NCBI RefSeq assembly: GCF_014154935.1
Contig: NZ_JACEHH010000028.1
Location: forward strand, 60,751-124,750
Direction: 5' to 3'
Source: Stieleria mannarensis
GTDB lineage: Bacteria > Planctomycetota > Planctomycetia > Pirellulales > Pirellulaceae
Length of the DNA stretch: 64,000 bases
Below, piece by piece: positions 43,180 to 53,704 of this stretch (positions are counted from its first letter, which is position 1; each line of letters begins with the position of its first letter). The position numbers were made by a program, and so were the translations under genes. The notes beneath the pieces were generated by a model. It had not been told where the DNA came from and did no database searches. It saw nothing but the letters and a program-made list of their open reading frames with translations.

Positions 43180-43249
43180 TCGTGGACGATTCGACGAGTC
43201 GATTCGGATTGCCGGCTGCAAGGACTTCTCGCGTCGTCCACGACCGTTA
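43180..43249 (+). repeat. dispersed repeat F, copy 1
   Basis: The element starts GGTCGTGGACGATTCGACGA and ends GCGTCGTCCACGACC, so its ends are inverted repeats. The copy at 60416-60483 is in the opposite orientation. Confidence 0.75.
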
Positions 43250-43496
43250 GTAGACACCATCGGTGGCGGCTGTCCGCCAGCGAAATGCCCGGAAAGTGTG
43301 CCCAGACCGCACTGTGTGGCGGCGGGGTTGTCCGTGCCCCGAGAATAAACGGACATCTGAAGGAAAGATGAGTAGTTTCCACTCGACGAGTGTGGGCGCG
43401 CGTATTACCCTTTCCACCAGCGAGGGCAACCCGTTGCCACCGTTAGCGTTCAGGTGGTTTTGCCCCAACCCCCTGAACGCGTTTTTTTTGCGCCGA

Positions 43497-44483
43497 TCAC
43501 TGTGTCGGCGGCTGCAGCTGCTTCGCGTACCAGACCACCTTGGCGTTGCTTTGACGAGCGACCAAGGCGTCGAACAGGGCGGTCGCCGCATCGCGGCGCA
43601 GCGGTGTTAAGTCCGACACGTCTTCAAACGCCACGCGGTCGACCTTCTTTTCGTGCACCAAGACCAGGTGGTAGCCGAGCGGGCTGAGGACCGGCTGCGT
43701 CACCGACCCTGTTTCGGTTTCACGAATCGCTTTCATGACCGCTGCGGGCAGATCGCCGGGGCCCGAGACCCAGCCGATGCCGCCGCCACGAGCGGCTGTC
43801 GCCCCTTCGCTTTCGTGGACCGCAAGCTCGGCGAATTTTGTCTTCAGCGATTCCGCCGAACCCGACGCCTGTTGCAGTTGTGAGGTGATGTCGCGGATTC
43901 GTTGTTCGGCGATGGCTTGGGAATCGCGGCTCTGTTTGTCCACGGCGATGAACAGATGCGAGACGTTCCAACGGGCCGAGGAATAGTTTTCGTGATGGAG
44001 TTCGTAATAGCGTCTTAAATTGGCATCGGTCATCTTGCTTTTTAGATAACGTCGCCAAGCCGAGTCCCAATCATGTGATTGACGAACGCTGCGCTGATCC
44101 GATCGGAACGGATTGCAATAGTCGTCCAGGCTCAAACCCTTGCGGCGCAATGCGGCCAAGAATTCTTCCCAGTCACGGTCAAGCAACACCTGCAAGTCCG
44201 CCCCACCTTGCTGGCGAAGTGTTTTGAGGGCCAAGTGCTGGCGGACCAGCAGCGCGCTCGACGCCCGCTGGACATCCAAGTTGACATCCGAAAGGTCTTT
44301 CACCTTCAGTTTGGACGAGAGTAAGTAATTGAGTTCGCCTAGAAAGATTGGGGCACCATCAATCGCGGCGATCGGGTCGGAAGGCCGCAGGGACTCTTGC
44401 GCGGCGCTCCGCGACGTCGGCAGCACCAGGACCAGGACGGCGGTAGCGGCAACCAGCGATGTAGCGAAACGCGACGCATTCAT
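43497..44483 (-). CDS. exported parvulin-type peptidyl-prolyl isomerase
   Basis: This 328-residue protein has a signal peptide (SLVAATAVLVLVLPTSRSAAQ), a SurA-like N-terminal helical part with the start IAAIDGAPIFLGELNYLL, and one rotamase domain at about 175-300 (NVSHLFIAVD, FAELAVHESEGATAARGGGIGWVSGPGDLPAAVMKAI, SVTQPVLSPLGYHLVLVHEKK). GGGIGW and GYHLV are the family marks. It assists folding of outer-membrane or envelope proteins. Its ATG overlaps the stop of the upstream repeat protein gene as ATGA, so the chaperone is co-translated with that protein. Confidence 0.88.
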   Translation of the reverse strand: MNASRFATSLVAATAVLVLVLPTSRSAAQESLRPSDPIAAIDGAPIFLGELNYLLSSKLKVKDLSDVNLDVQRASSALLVRQHLALKTLRQQGGADLQVLLDRDWEEFLAALRRKGLSLDDYCNPFRSDQRSVRQSHDWDSAWRRYLKSKMTDANLRRYYELHHENYSSARWNVSHLFIAVDKQSRDSQAIAEQRIRDITSQLQQASGSAESLKTKFAELAVHESEGATAARGGGIGWVSGPGDLPAAVMKAIRETETGSVTQPVLSPLGYHLVLVHEKKVDRVAFEDVSDLTPLRRDAATALFDALVARQSNAKVVWYAKQLQPPTQ

Positions 44484-45901
44484 GGGAGCAGGATGTCTTG
44501 CAGGACGAAATCGACTTCGTTGCGAACGACGCTGGTCGGAGATTCATACACCAGTTTCGCGCCTTCAAGGTTTTCGATTTCGAACAGGTACCCCATGCCG
44601 ACGCCGGATTCGGTTTGGCGATACAGTTCGTAGCCCAGGTTTTCCACACGATTGTCTTGGGCATCCAGGACATAGACCGGGTTTTGAAAGATCCATTGAC
44701 GGTGGCTTTCCAGTGCCCGGTCGGCGTCCTTCAGTTCGACCGAGAAGCGGACTTCGTAGAGTCCCCCGTTGCGTGCGACACGTTCCAATTTGACGGTCAT
44801 GGCGTCGACGGTTTGATCGGCGCCGACGTCGGACAGCGGCAGTTCGAACGAGTGGCGTTTGCCGGGCAACAGCGATTGGATCGTTCCACGCAGCGAATCG
44901 ATCTTGATCGGTGTTTCGGTCGGCAATTCCAGCGGCAGATAAAACTCGCTGAACGCCAATTCGCTGTTGGCGGCGATGTCGATGGTGTTTTCGGTTGTTT
45001 GCGGTTTCAGCATTTGCCCGTCGTCCAGATTGCCCGACAGCTGTGCGACGGGGATGGTCAGCCCGATCGGTGTCATGCCGGGTTGCCAGGTGATCTCCAT
45101 GGACAGATTCAATCCGCTTTGTCCGGGTTGATTGAAAACACGTCGGGCGCTGATCGCGGTCGGCTCGATTCGATAAACGCCACTGTAGGCGGCCGAGTCG
45201 ACGCGGGATTGGCGATTCTCCTGGCGTGGGACCAATTGCAAGGTTTCGCGATCGCCGCCGTAGTGATTGATGTCCAGCTGGGTTTGGTCCAGCACCAGGT
45301 CGACGGCGTGCCAGAACGATAGCGGGGCGTTGGAACATTGGATCGGCAGCGACTCATCGGCGGCGTGTTCGAATTCGATCCGGCTTTCACGACTGATCGC
45401 CTCCAAGGCCTCGCCGAGGGTTTTGGCGTCGCCCAGCCGAATCCGAATCGCCTTGGCTTGCGTTTTCGTCTTCAACGTCATCAGCACCGCTTTGACGCGT
45501 GAAAGTCGCTCGCTGGCTTCGATCGAAAACTCGGGGCGTGCTTCGGGTAGGAAGGGCAAGGCATCGGCGCCGGCTTCGATCAACGCTTTTTCGGCCGCCC
45601 TGCGATCGCTGGCCTTGCGCGCGTCCAGCTGATCGACCCAATCGAGCACATCGTCTTTGGAAACCGTGGCAGCATCGGCCGAGTCATCGGTGATTTCGTC
45701 GACAGCGGTTTCGTCGACAGCGGTTTCGTCGACAGCGGTTTCGTCGACAGCGGTTTCGTCGACAGCGGTTTCGTCGACAGCGGTTTGTCCGCCGGCGTCG
45801 GGGATGCCGGGGATCGCAACGGTGACCAGCGCCGCCAAGGCCGCGGCGGTAGCGCGGCGACGCAGTGTCGCCGGAAAAATCGTTTCGACCGTTCGATTCA
45901 T
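44480..45901 (-). CDS. secreted protein with pentapeptide (AVDET) tandem repeat
   Basis: This 473-residue protein starts with GGAG 8 bases upstream and a signal peptide (ATAAALAALVTVAIPGIPDAGGQ). The DET-AV pentapeptide is then repeated six times. An armadillo/HEAT-like helical section follows (DDVLDWVDQLDARKASDRRAAEKALIEAGADALPFL), then a beta-rich region (LSMEITWQPGMTPIGLTIPV, ELAFSEFYLPLELPT). The C-terminal half is not recognised. It is co-translated with the parvulin, its likely folding helper. The repeat is coded by six near-identical 15-bp units, which could vary in number. Confidence 0.8.
   Translation of the reverse strand: MNRTVETIFPATLRRRATAAALAALVTVAIPGIPDAGGQTAVDETAVDETAVDETAVDETAVDETAVDEITDDSADAATVSKDDVLDWVDQLDARKASDRRAAEKALIEAGADALPFLPEARPEFSIEASERLSRVKAVLMTLKTKTQAKAIRIRLGDAKTLGEALEAISRESRIEFEHAADESLPIQCSNAPLSFWHAVDLVLDQTQLDINHYGGDRETLQLVPRQENRQSRVDSAAYSGVYRIEPTAISARRVFNQPGQSGLNLSMEITWQPGMTPIGLTIPVAQLSGNLDDGQMLKPQTTENTIDIAANSELAFSEFYLPLELPTETPIKIDSLRGTIQSLLPGKRHSFELPLSDVGADQTVDAMTVKLERVARNGGLYEVRFSVELKDADRALESHRQWIFQNPVYVLDAQDNRVENLGYELYRQTESGVGMGYLFEIENLEGAKLVYESPTSVVRNEVDFVLQDILLP
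45694..45783. repeat. 15-bp tandem repeat, six copies, inside a gene
   Basis: The unit TTTCGTCGACAGCGG occurs six times in succession without a mismatch. On the minus strand it encodes the AVDET repeat. Copy change by slippage would keep the frame. Confidence 0.95.
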
Positions 45902-46021
45902 CTGTTCTCCACGACGGGTTCCGGCCCGGAACGAAGGCGTTTTTGAGCTAGGGTTGGAAGGCTCCATGTTACCAGAGCTCGCCGAACCCTGCTTCACAAC
46001 ACGTCGAATCACGCCGCCAAG

Positions 46022-47161
46022 ATGAATCGAACCCTCGCGCGCCACCAAGCCTTCTCGTCATGCATTGAAAGATTCACGGCAAAACGGACTGCCGCAATGT
46101 CGCTCCTGTTGGGCTTGGCCGCCACCGTTGTTTCACCGGCCAAAGACTGCCCTGCCGCCGCGCCGGGATTGATCGAGTTCACCCGGGGCAGCGACGCGTT
46201 GTTGGGAATCCCGATCATGGACTTTCCCTCCGAACTGATCGTGCTGGCACGCGACGGACAACTTCATACGTTGACGGGAAAAGCGAAAGAGAGCATCCGC
46301 ACGCTTGACGCCGCGTACCAACCCGCGACGACGATGGAGATGAAGGTGTCGTTGCAAAAGGAGTATGGGCGTGAGTTCGAGGTTGTCAGTACACAGCATT
46401 TTCTGGTGGTCCAGCCCCGCGGTCGCGGTCAGCGCTGGCCCGAGCTGTTCGAGCGGTCTCACCGTGCCTTCATCGCCTACATGTCGCGCCGCGGCGTCAA
46501 GATTCGCCGTGGGCGGTTTCCGATGGTGGCGGTGGTGATGCCCGATTCGGCGGCGATGTATTCGGAACTGGAACGCATGAACGTCGACGTCAAACGCGTG
46601 GCGGGGATCTATGCCCGAGAGAGCAATCGTGTGATCACGCACGACGGCGGCCATTTGCGTTTCATCGCCGACACGGTCCGGCACGAGGCGGCTCACCAAT
46701 CGGCGTACAACTACAACGTGCACAGCCGAATCGTGATCACGCCGCGGTGGGTCACCGAAGGCATCGGCCAGATGTTCGAACCCGAGGCGATGGTGCGTGG
46801 CCAATCGGGGCTGCACACCCGCGACCGTGCCAACCAAGGCAGTTTGCAACAAATTCGCGTGCGTTACGACGGCGGTCGATCGCCGGAATTTGCCGATGCG
46901 GTTCGCGATCTGGTGGGCGCCAATGCAATGTTCAACAACCCCCAGACCACCGGCGACGCGTACGCGGTTGCCTGGGCGATGATGTTCTATTTGGCCGAGC
47001 GTGAACCGGATCAATTTGCGGCGGTTTTGTCGGGGACGTCGTCGCGGGGGACCTATCAGCCCTATGATCGGCTGGCCCGGCTGAATGACTTCGAGCGCTG
47101 GGTGGGAACCGACATTGACCAGTTCGCCAAAAAAGTCTCGTGGTTTCTCAAGTCGCTCTAG
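46022..47161 (+). CDS. DUF1570-family (gluzincin-like) exported protein
   Basis: This 379-residue protein has a hydrophobic N-terminal segment (AMSLLLGLAATVVSPAK) for export. The DUF1570 core shows the zinc-peptidase motif in VRHEAAHQSAYNYN (H-E-x-x-H) and PRWVTEGIGQMFE, which supplies the third ligand. Before it, REFEVVSTQHFLVVQPRG is the usual start of the domain. It probably is a periplasmic metalloprotease or a relative whose substrate is unknown. It is divergent from the repeat-protein gene; the gap of 120 bases may hold promoters for both. Confidence 0.85.
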   Translation: MNRTLARHQAFSSCIERFTAKRTAAMSLLLGLAATVVSPAKDCPAAAPGLIEFTRGSDALLGIPIMDFPSELIVLARDGQLHTLTGKAKESIRTLDAAYQPATTMEMKVSLQKEYGREFEVVSTQHFLVVQPRGRGQRWPELFERSHRAFIAYMSRRGVKIRRGRFPMVAVVMPDSAAMYSELERMNVDVKRVAGIYARESNRVITHDGGHLRFIADTVRHEAAHQSAYNYNVHSRIVITPRWVTEGIGQMFEPEAMVRGQSGLHTRDRANQGSLQQIRVRYDGGRSPEFADAVRDLVGANAMFNNPQTTGDAYAVAWAMMFYLAEREPDQFAAVLSGTSSRGTYQPYDRLARLNDFERWVGTDIDQFAKKVSWFLKSL

Positions 47162-47329
47162 TCGTCCCGGTCAGCGTGGTGTTCGCGTCGTCCACTACGA
47201 CTTACCCGGAGATTTAGGCGGGACGAAGCGTTTGGGGGTTGTTTCAAAACCGGCTCGGTCGGCGTAAACTAGCCCGTTGGGACGCATTGGGCGTCCGGTT
47301 CGTTTACGCCCGCCCGGGACCCTGCACTG

Positions 47330-48988
47330 ATGATGACGCCGCGATATCTGGTCCCCTTTGACACCCGTCATGCGGTTCACAGATTCACCGATGTCTTGAT
47401 CATCGGCGGCGGACTGGCGGGATTGAGGGCGGCCAACGCGGTCGATTCGCACCAACGCGTGCTGGTGGTCACCAAGGATGTGCTGCGTGAATCCAACAGC
47501 ACGTATGCCCAAGGCGGGATCGCCAGCGTGCTGGATCCCGAGGACCGCTTCGAAAACCATATCCGCGACACGCTGGTCGCCGGTGCAAACCTGTGCGACG
47601 CCGATGTCGTCAACATGGTTGTCCGCGAGGGGCCGGGGCGGATCGAGGAACTGGTTCGCTGGGGGACCCAGTTTGATCTGGAAGAAGGCGAATTGGAACT
47701 CGGTCGCGAAGGCGGCCATTCGCACGAGCGGATCGTCCACGCCCAGGGCGATGCGACCGGTGCGGAGATCATGCGGGCGGTGATCCAACGGACGCGTTCG
47801 CTGAAGAACGTCCGCATCTTGGAAAACACCTTCACCATCGACTTGCTGACCCACGGCGGCCAGTGTCGCGGCGCGATCGTTTCGGAAAATGGCAGCCCGC
47901 CGATGATGGTTTGGGCCAAGGAAACCATCTTGTGCACCGGTGGGGCGGGCCAGATCTTTCGTGAATCGACCAACCCGCCGGTCGCCACCGCCGATGGGTC
48001 CTCGTTGGCCTATCGCGCGGGCGTTCAACTGAGCGATATGGAATTCATGCAGTTCCATCCCACGGTGCTGTACATCGCCGGCTCGTCGCGATCATTGATC
48101 ACCGAAGCGATCCGGGGCGAAGGTGCCCACTTGGTCGATTCCAACGGCCACCGATTCATGCCCGACTATGACGAGCGGGCCGAGTTGGCCCCGCGGGACG
48201 TCGTCAGCCAATCGATCATTCGACAGATGCAGGCGACCTCACATCCTTGTGTGTACCTGGACCTGTCGCACCTGGACGGACGGCACGTCGTGTCCCGCTT
48301 TCCCGGCATCGCCGAACTCTGCGGCAAGTTCGGATTGGACATCACCAGTGATCGAATCCCGGTGCGTCCCGGTGCACACTATATGCTCGGCGGTGTCACG
48401 GTGGACCGGCAAGGACGCACCAGTTTGCCGGGGTTGTGGGCGGCCGGCGAAGTCACCAGCAGCGGATTGCACGGAGCGAATCGACTGGCCAGCAACAGTT
48501 TGTTGGAAGGCCTCGTCTACGGCGCCGCGGCCGGCGGGGCCGCGTCCAGGTCGGCCAGCGAGGGGAATCATGAGATGCGGGCGATGGAGATTCGCCATCC
48601 CGCCACCTCGCCCACCGAATCATTTGACATCGATGACGTGCGGATTTCGCTGAAAAGTTTGATGGGACGTTTGGTCGGGGTCGAACGCGACGGTGAAGGG
48701 TTGCAAAAAGCGGCCGACACGATTCGCTCGTTTGCCGCCTATGCGATGAACCATCAATTCGAAGACGAAGCGGGTTGGGAATTGCAGAATCTGCTGACGA
48801 CTGCCGCCATCATGGTTTCCTCGGCCCTGGTGCGGACCGAATCACGCGGCGTGCATTTCCGCAGCGATCATCCGGCGAAAAACGATGACCAGTGGCGACG
48901 CCATCTGACGGTCCAAATCAACGTCGACGGCGGCTATCCCCAACGCGGCCCGCTGCTGGAACCCGATTCCGTCCCGACCGCCAGGTGA
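47330..48988 (+). CDS. nadB: L-aspartate oxidase
   Basis: This 552-residue flavoprotein oxidises L-aspartate to iminoaspartate, the first step of de novo NAD synthesis. It has the FAD dinucleotide motif (LIIGGGLAGLRAAN), the flavin-binding SNSTYAQGGIASVL, the substrate region EFMQFHPTVLY, the capping-domain HYMLGGVTVDRQGRTSLPGLWAAGEV, and the family signature HGANRLASNSLLEGLVYG. The C-terminal helical bundle is present, so the length is complete. The start may be the first or second of two adjacent ATGs. nadA and nadC are not in the window. Confidence 0.96.
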   Translation: MMTPRYLVPFDTRHAVHRFTDVLIIGGGLAGLRAANAVDSHQRVLVVTKDVLRESNSTYAQGGIASVLDPEDRFENHIRDTLVAGANLCDADVVNMVVREGPGRIEELVRWGTQFDLEEGELELGREGGHSHERIVHAQGDATGAEIMRAVIQRTRSLKNVRILENTFTIDLLTHGGQCRGAIVSENGSPPMMVWAKETILCTGGAGQIFRESTNPPVATADGSSLAYRAGVQLSDMEFMQFHPTVLYIAGSSRSLITEAIRGEGAHLVDSNGHRFMPDYDERAELAPRDVVSQSIIRQMQATSHPCVYLDLSHLDGRHVVSRFPGIAELCGKFGLDITSDRIPVRPGAHYMLGGVTVDRQGRTSLPGLWAAGEVTSSGLHGANRLASNSLLEGLVYGAAAGGAASRSASEGNHEMRAMEIRHPATSPTESFDIDDVRISLKSLMGRLVGVERDGEGLQKAADTIRSFAAYAMNHQFEDEAGWELQNLLTTAAIMVSSALVRTESRGVHFRSDHPAKNDDQWRRHLTVQINVDGGYPQRGPLLEPDSVPTAR

Positions 48989-49033
48989 GTGCGGCGGGGG
49001 CATCGGCGCGCAGCTGAGATTAACCCTCCCTGG

Positions 49034-49160
49034 CAGGGAGGGTCGAGCGCAGCGAGGGGAGGGTCGGTTCGTGGTGTTTAAGTGCTTTTGAGCCACAGGC
49101 AACCCTCCCCGCGTCGTCGCAGACTCCTCCGCGACCCTCCCAGAGGGAGGGGGATGGGCG
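49034..49160 (+). repeat. dispersed repeat E, full copy, plus orientation
   Basis: It runs GGCAGGGAGGGTCGAGCGCA, GTGTTTAAGTGCTTTTGAGC, CCTCCCCGCGTCGTCGC and ends CCCAGAGGGAGGGGG. It pairs with 37420-37546 in opposite orientation. Confidence 0.85.
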
Positions 49161-49243
49161 TAAACGTCTCCGCGATGCTGCCTGCCAGGTAGGGTGACTT
49201 TGGGAAACCGCCCGTCGGTGGATCGGTGGGGTCCGATTGGACC

Positions 49244-49948
49244 CTACAGCGTCATCGTGACGGTGGTCGGGCCGCCGGGGGCGGATTGGATCGTCACGGT
49301 TTTTCCGACCAGGATCGCACGGCCTTGCATCGATCGGATCCCGAAACGGCTGGGATCGATTGCGGTGGGGGCAAACCCGCTGCCGTCGTCGACGATCTCC
49401 AGTCGGTCGGGCCGGCAGCGAATGGAAATTGTTTTGGCTTTGCCGTGGCGGGTGGCGTTTCGCAAGGCTTCGATCATCACGCGATAGGCGGTCGTTGCCA
49501 CGTCGTGATCCCAATTCGGATCGCAAACCGGACTGGAATCGTCGATCGTCCAGGTGACCTCGCAGTCCTCGCCGCCGATTCGCCCGGCGGTGTCCTTTGC
49601 CGCGGCCAGCCACGACAGGTTGTTCAACTCGGGCGGATAGATCTGGGTCAGCAGGTTGCGACTGAGCGTTAACGCCTGTTGCAACCAATCGTCCGACTTG
49701 GCGATCCGTTCCAGCAGCCCGGGCACGTCTTCGGCGCTGGAGGGCTGGTCACCGGAGGTCCGCAGGGCGGCTTGTAGGTTAGCCGACGCGGCAAAGATCA
49801 ACGGGATCAGAAGGTCATGCAAATCGTGACCGATCTGGGCCCGTTCCAGGTCGATGATCTGGGCTGCGGTCAAACCCGAGGATTGCGATTGGGGATCCGT
49901 CGAGTCGCCGTTTCCTGTCACGTCGCCGGGTGAATTCAACCGAACCAA
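49244..49948 (-). CDS. soluble histidine kinase (HisKA_3 / HATPase)
   Basis: This kinase of up to 234 residues has a dimerisation/phosphoacceptor helix of NarX type (ERAQIGHDLHDLLIPLIFAASANLQ, His in DLHD) and an ATPase domain with N-box MIEALRNATRHGKAK, G-box VDDGSGFAP and a second Gly-rich loop (GIRSMQGRAILVGKTV). It has no sensor, membrane or receiver domain. The frame opens at a TTG (49948) inside the STAS gene; a GTG at 49921 just after the STAS stop is an alternative start. Tight coupling to a STAS protein suggests a partner-switch relay rather than a normal two-component pair. Confidence 0.8.
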   Translation of the reverse strand: MVRLNSPGDVTGNGDSTDPQSQSSGLTAAQIIDLERAQIGHDLHDLLIPLIFAASANLQAALRTSGDQPSSAEDVPGLLERIAKSDDWLQQALTLSRNLLTQIYPPELNNLSWLAAAKDTAGRIGGEDCEVTWTIDDSSPVCDPNWDHDVATTAYRVMIEALRNATRHGKAKTISIRCRPDRLEIVDDGSGFAPTAIDPSRFGIRSMQGRAILVGKTVTIQSAPGGPTTVTMTL

Positions 49949-50301
49949 CCTTTCTTTTCGAAACTCGCGATCGCCTTGTCTTCGCTGCCCTGGATGTCGA
50001 ACAGCTTGTTCAGTTTGGTGATCTTGAACACTTCCAAGACGTTCGGGGACACCTCACAGAACTTCAGTGCCACGCCTTGAGCTTTGCAGCTTTTGTTCAG
50101 CATCACCAGTTTGGTGATCATCGCCGAGGACATGAAGGAGACGCCACGAAAGTTCAGCAACAACTTTTTGTGGATGGCTTGGGGAACGGCGTCTTGCAGC
50201 TCGCGACCGACTTGTTCGATCCGTTGGCTGTCCAAAATCTTGCTGTCCATGAATCCGACAACCAAGATTTCGCCGTTGTTTTCCGTAGTGGTGGCCGACA
50301 T
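49936..50301 (-). CDS. STAS-domain anti-sigma-factor antagonist
   Basis: This 121-residue protein fits the SpoIIAA/RsbV class: GEILVVGFMDSKILDSQRIEQVGREL, then LLLNFRGVSFMSSAMITKLVMLNK with the conserved phosphoacceptor Ser/Thr position in FMSSAM, and ALKFCEVSPNVLEVFKITKLNKLFDI. Such proteins bind or release an anti-sigma factor according to phosphorylation state. It is followed, with a 13-base overlap, by a soluble histidine kinase. No RsbW-type kinase or sigma factor is adjacent, so its partner lies elsewhere or is the neighbouring ATPase. Confidence 0.88.
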   Translation of the reverse strand: MSATTTENNGEILVVGFMDSKILDSQRIEQVGRELQDAVPQAIHKKLLLNFRGVSFMSSAMITKLVMLNKSCKAQGVALKFCEVSPNVLEVFKITKLNKLFDIQGSEDKAIASFEKKGWFG

Positions 50302-50445
50302 TGCGCGTGGTTCTGAGAGGGATGTGACGAGCAGAAGCCGGACGGCCGGTCGTGAAAACCGCCCCCGTCCAGCCGCTGTAGATTAGCAGCGTCCGCGGCC
50401 GCTCGCAATTCTCTGGCTAGCAAACCCGATCGGAGAGACCAAAAT

Positions 50446-51009
50446 TTACGGGTCGGACTTTCGGAACACGCCTGTGGCGTTGACCATCACGGTGTTGACG
50501 GCTGGGTTGTACTGGGCCATTCCGGTGACATAAACGATGTCGCCTTTTTCCAGAGCCAGCCTCTGCCGCGAATCGCCTTCCAGCACGTTCCCGTCGCTGC
50601 CCTTGAACTGCACGATCGCCCGCGGCGCGTTTTCCAGCTTGCGTTTGCAGAACGGACAATTGTCGGCATGGTCGGGATCGCCTTCGCCGTGTCCCTCGTC
50701 GGGCAATTGGGAAATCATGAACGACAATTGTCCCGGCTGGAACGGATCAGCGTCGCCGGCGTCAATCCGGCCACCCAAGATGACCGAGACCGCTTGCTGT
50801 CCCGATTCCATGACCTCGGTCGGCGTCGAGATTTCTCCCTCAGGCATTTCCGCCAGCACCAACGACGTCTCGGTCGCTTGCGCGGGCTGCGAACTGGTCA
50901 TCGTGGTGTCCTGGGAAACCGGGTCAGGGGCGTCGCCACAACCGGTCGCCAGCACGCAGATCAAGACGCCACACGTCAGCAGGATCGCGGTGGAGAAAAA
51001 TCGAGACAT
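50446..51009 (-). CDS. lipoprotein with CPFC motif
   Basis: This 187-residue protein has a lipoprotein signal (AILLTCGVLICVLATGC, lipobox ATGC) and a low-complexity Thr/Ser/Glu stretch. The C-terminal half is a small OB-like beta domain (AVSVILGGRIDAGDADPF, AIVQFKGSDGNVL, GDIVYVTGMAQYNPAVNTVMVNATGVF). Between strands it holds DHADNCPFCKRKLENAPR, a zinc-ribbon-like knuckle (CxxC with nearby His) that probably binds a metal. Its ATG overlaps the stop of the upstream His-rich gene as TAATG. The two lipoproteins are thus co-translated. Confidence 0.75.
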   Translation of the reverse strand: MSRFFSTAILLTCGVLICVLATGCGDAPDPVSQDTTMTSSQPAQATETSLVLAEMPEGEISTPTEVMESGQQAVSVILGGRIDAGDADPFQPGQLSFMISQLPDEGHGEGDPDHADNCPFCKRKLENAPRAIVQFKGSDGNVLEGDSRQRLALEKGDIVYVTGMAQYNPAVNTVMVNATGVFRKSDP

Positions 51010-51593
51010 TACTTGGCTTCCTTTTTCAAGGTTTCGATCGCCTTGTCGATCGACTCGCTGACGTCGTCGTACGTCTTGCCTTTGCTCTTGCTTTCTTCGC
51101 TGCCGTGCATCCCTTGGTCGACGGCCGTGAAATCATCCAGCAGCGATTCAACGGCGGCGGCCGCCGCGGTTTTTTGTTCGGAGTCGTCCATCGCGTTGAT
51201 CATGTTCTCGGTCGCGATCAGGACTTCGCCGATGTGGTGCAGCGGGCCGTGGGCCGCGTCGGCATCGCCGTCGGCAAACTCATCGCGAATCGTGTCACGC
51301 AACGATTCGATTTCTTCGAGCGCTTCGGCCAGTGATTCGAAATCATGGCTGTGATCATCGGCGTGATCGTCACCGTGGTCGTGGCCTTCGTGATCGCCGT
51401 GGTCGTGGTCTCCATGATCATGGTCGCCGTGATCGTGGTCGCCGTGATCGTGGTCGCCGTGATCGTGACCATCGTGATCGGCATCAGACGCCTCGGTCAC
51501 CGTCGTTGTCGATTTGTCTTGGCAGCCCGGCAGGACGGCGAAACCGAAAGCGGCAAGAAGTCCCAGTGTCAGGGAGAACGATTTGGAAGTCAT
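51009..51593 (-). CDS. histidine-rich lipoprotein, probable metal binder
   Basis: This 194-residue protein has a lipoprotein signal (LGLLAAFGFAVLPGC). After it comes a run of about 45 residues made of Gly, Asp and His (repeated GDHDH; also GDDHADDHSHD), a strong sign of binding Zn, Ni, Co or Cu in the periplasm. The C-terminal half is a helical bundle (FESLAEALEEIESLRDTIRDEFA, AAVESLLDDFTAVDQGM, SIDKAIETLKKEAK). The gene is TAATG-coupled to the CPFC lipoprotein downstream. It starts about 120 bases from the nearest repeat D copy. Confidence 0.82.
   Translation of the reverse strand: MTSKSFSLTLGLLAAFGFAVLPGCQDKSTTTVTEASDADHDGHDHGDHDHGDHDHGDHDHGDHDHGDHEGHDHGDDHADDHSHDFESLAEALEEIESLRDTIRDEFADGDADAAHGPLHHIGEVLIATENMINAMDDSEQKTAAAAAVESLLDDFTAVDQGMHGSEESKSKGKTYDDVSESIDKAIETLKKEAK
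51405..51470. repeat. 15-bp tandem repeat in the His-rich gene
   Basis: Plus-strand units GTGATCGTGGTCGCC run in succession; on the minus strand they encode GDHDH. The last units differ by single bases. Confidence 0.85.
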
Positions 51594-51710
51594 GGAAATG
51601 GGTTCCGGGGAGTAAAGAGGGGGCGGCCTCGCGTGCCTTTTACATTATCACGTACTACGCCGCCGTGGCCAATCGGTTCGCCGGTTTGCGTGTGCGGCAA
51701 TCGGGTGGGA

Positions 51711-51843
51711 GGCAGAATGATTCGGGGCAGAATGATGGGGGCAAGACAATGGTAGGATTTTCGCCTGCCGTTCAGATCGTGTCGGCTGGGAAACTGAGGG
51801 GCAGGATCATGACTTGATCATTCTGCCCCGTATCATTCTGCCT
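51711..51843. repeat. repeat D copies 3 and 4 as a 26-bp inverted pair
   Basis: GGCAGAATGATTCGGGGCAG plus AATGAT at 51711-51736 faces its complement at 51818-51843, with one mismatch in 26 and an 81-base centre. It sits just past the typA stop (51878) on the minus strand. Confidence 0.9.
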
Positions 51844-51877
51844 TCTTTCTTTCCCAGATTGCCTGACCCGGTCGAAA

Positions 51878-53704
<1,827 letters not shown>

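Larger units (their letters stand above)
43018..43496. other. intergenic region made largely of repeats
   Basis: No gene was found. Repeat A copy 2 (43034-43154) is followed by repeat F (43180-43249). The rest, up to the PPIase stop, is unassigned. Confidence 0.6.
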
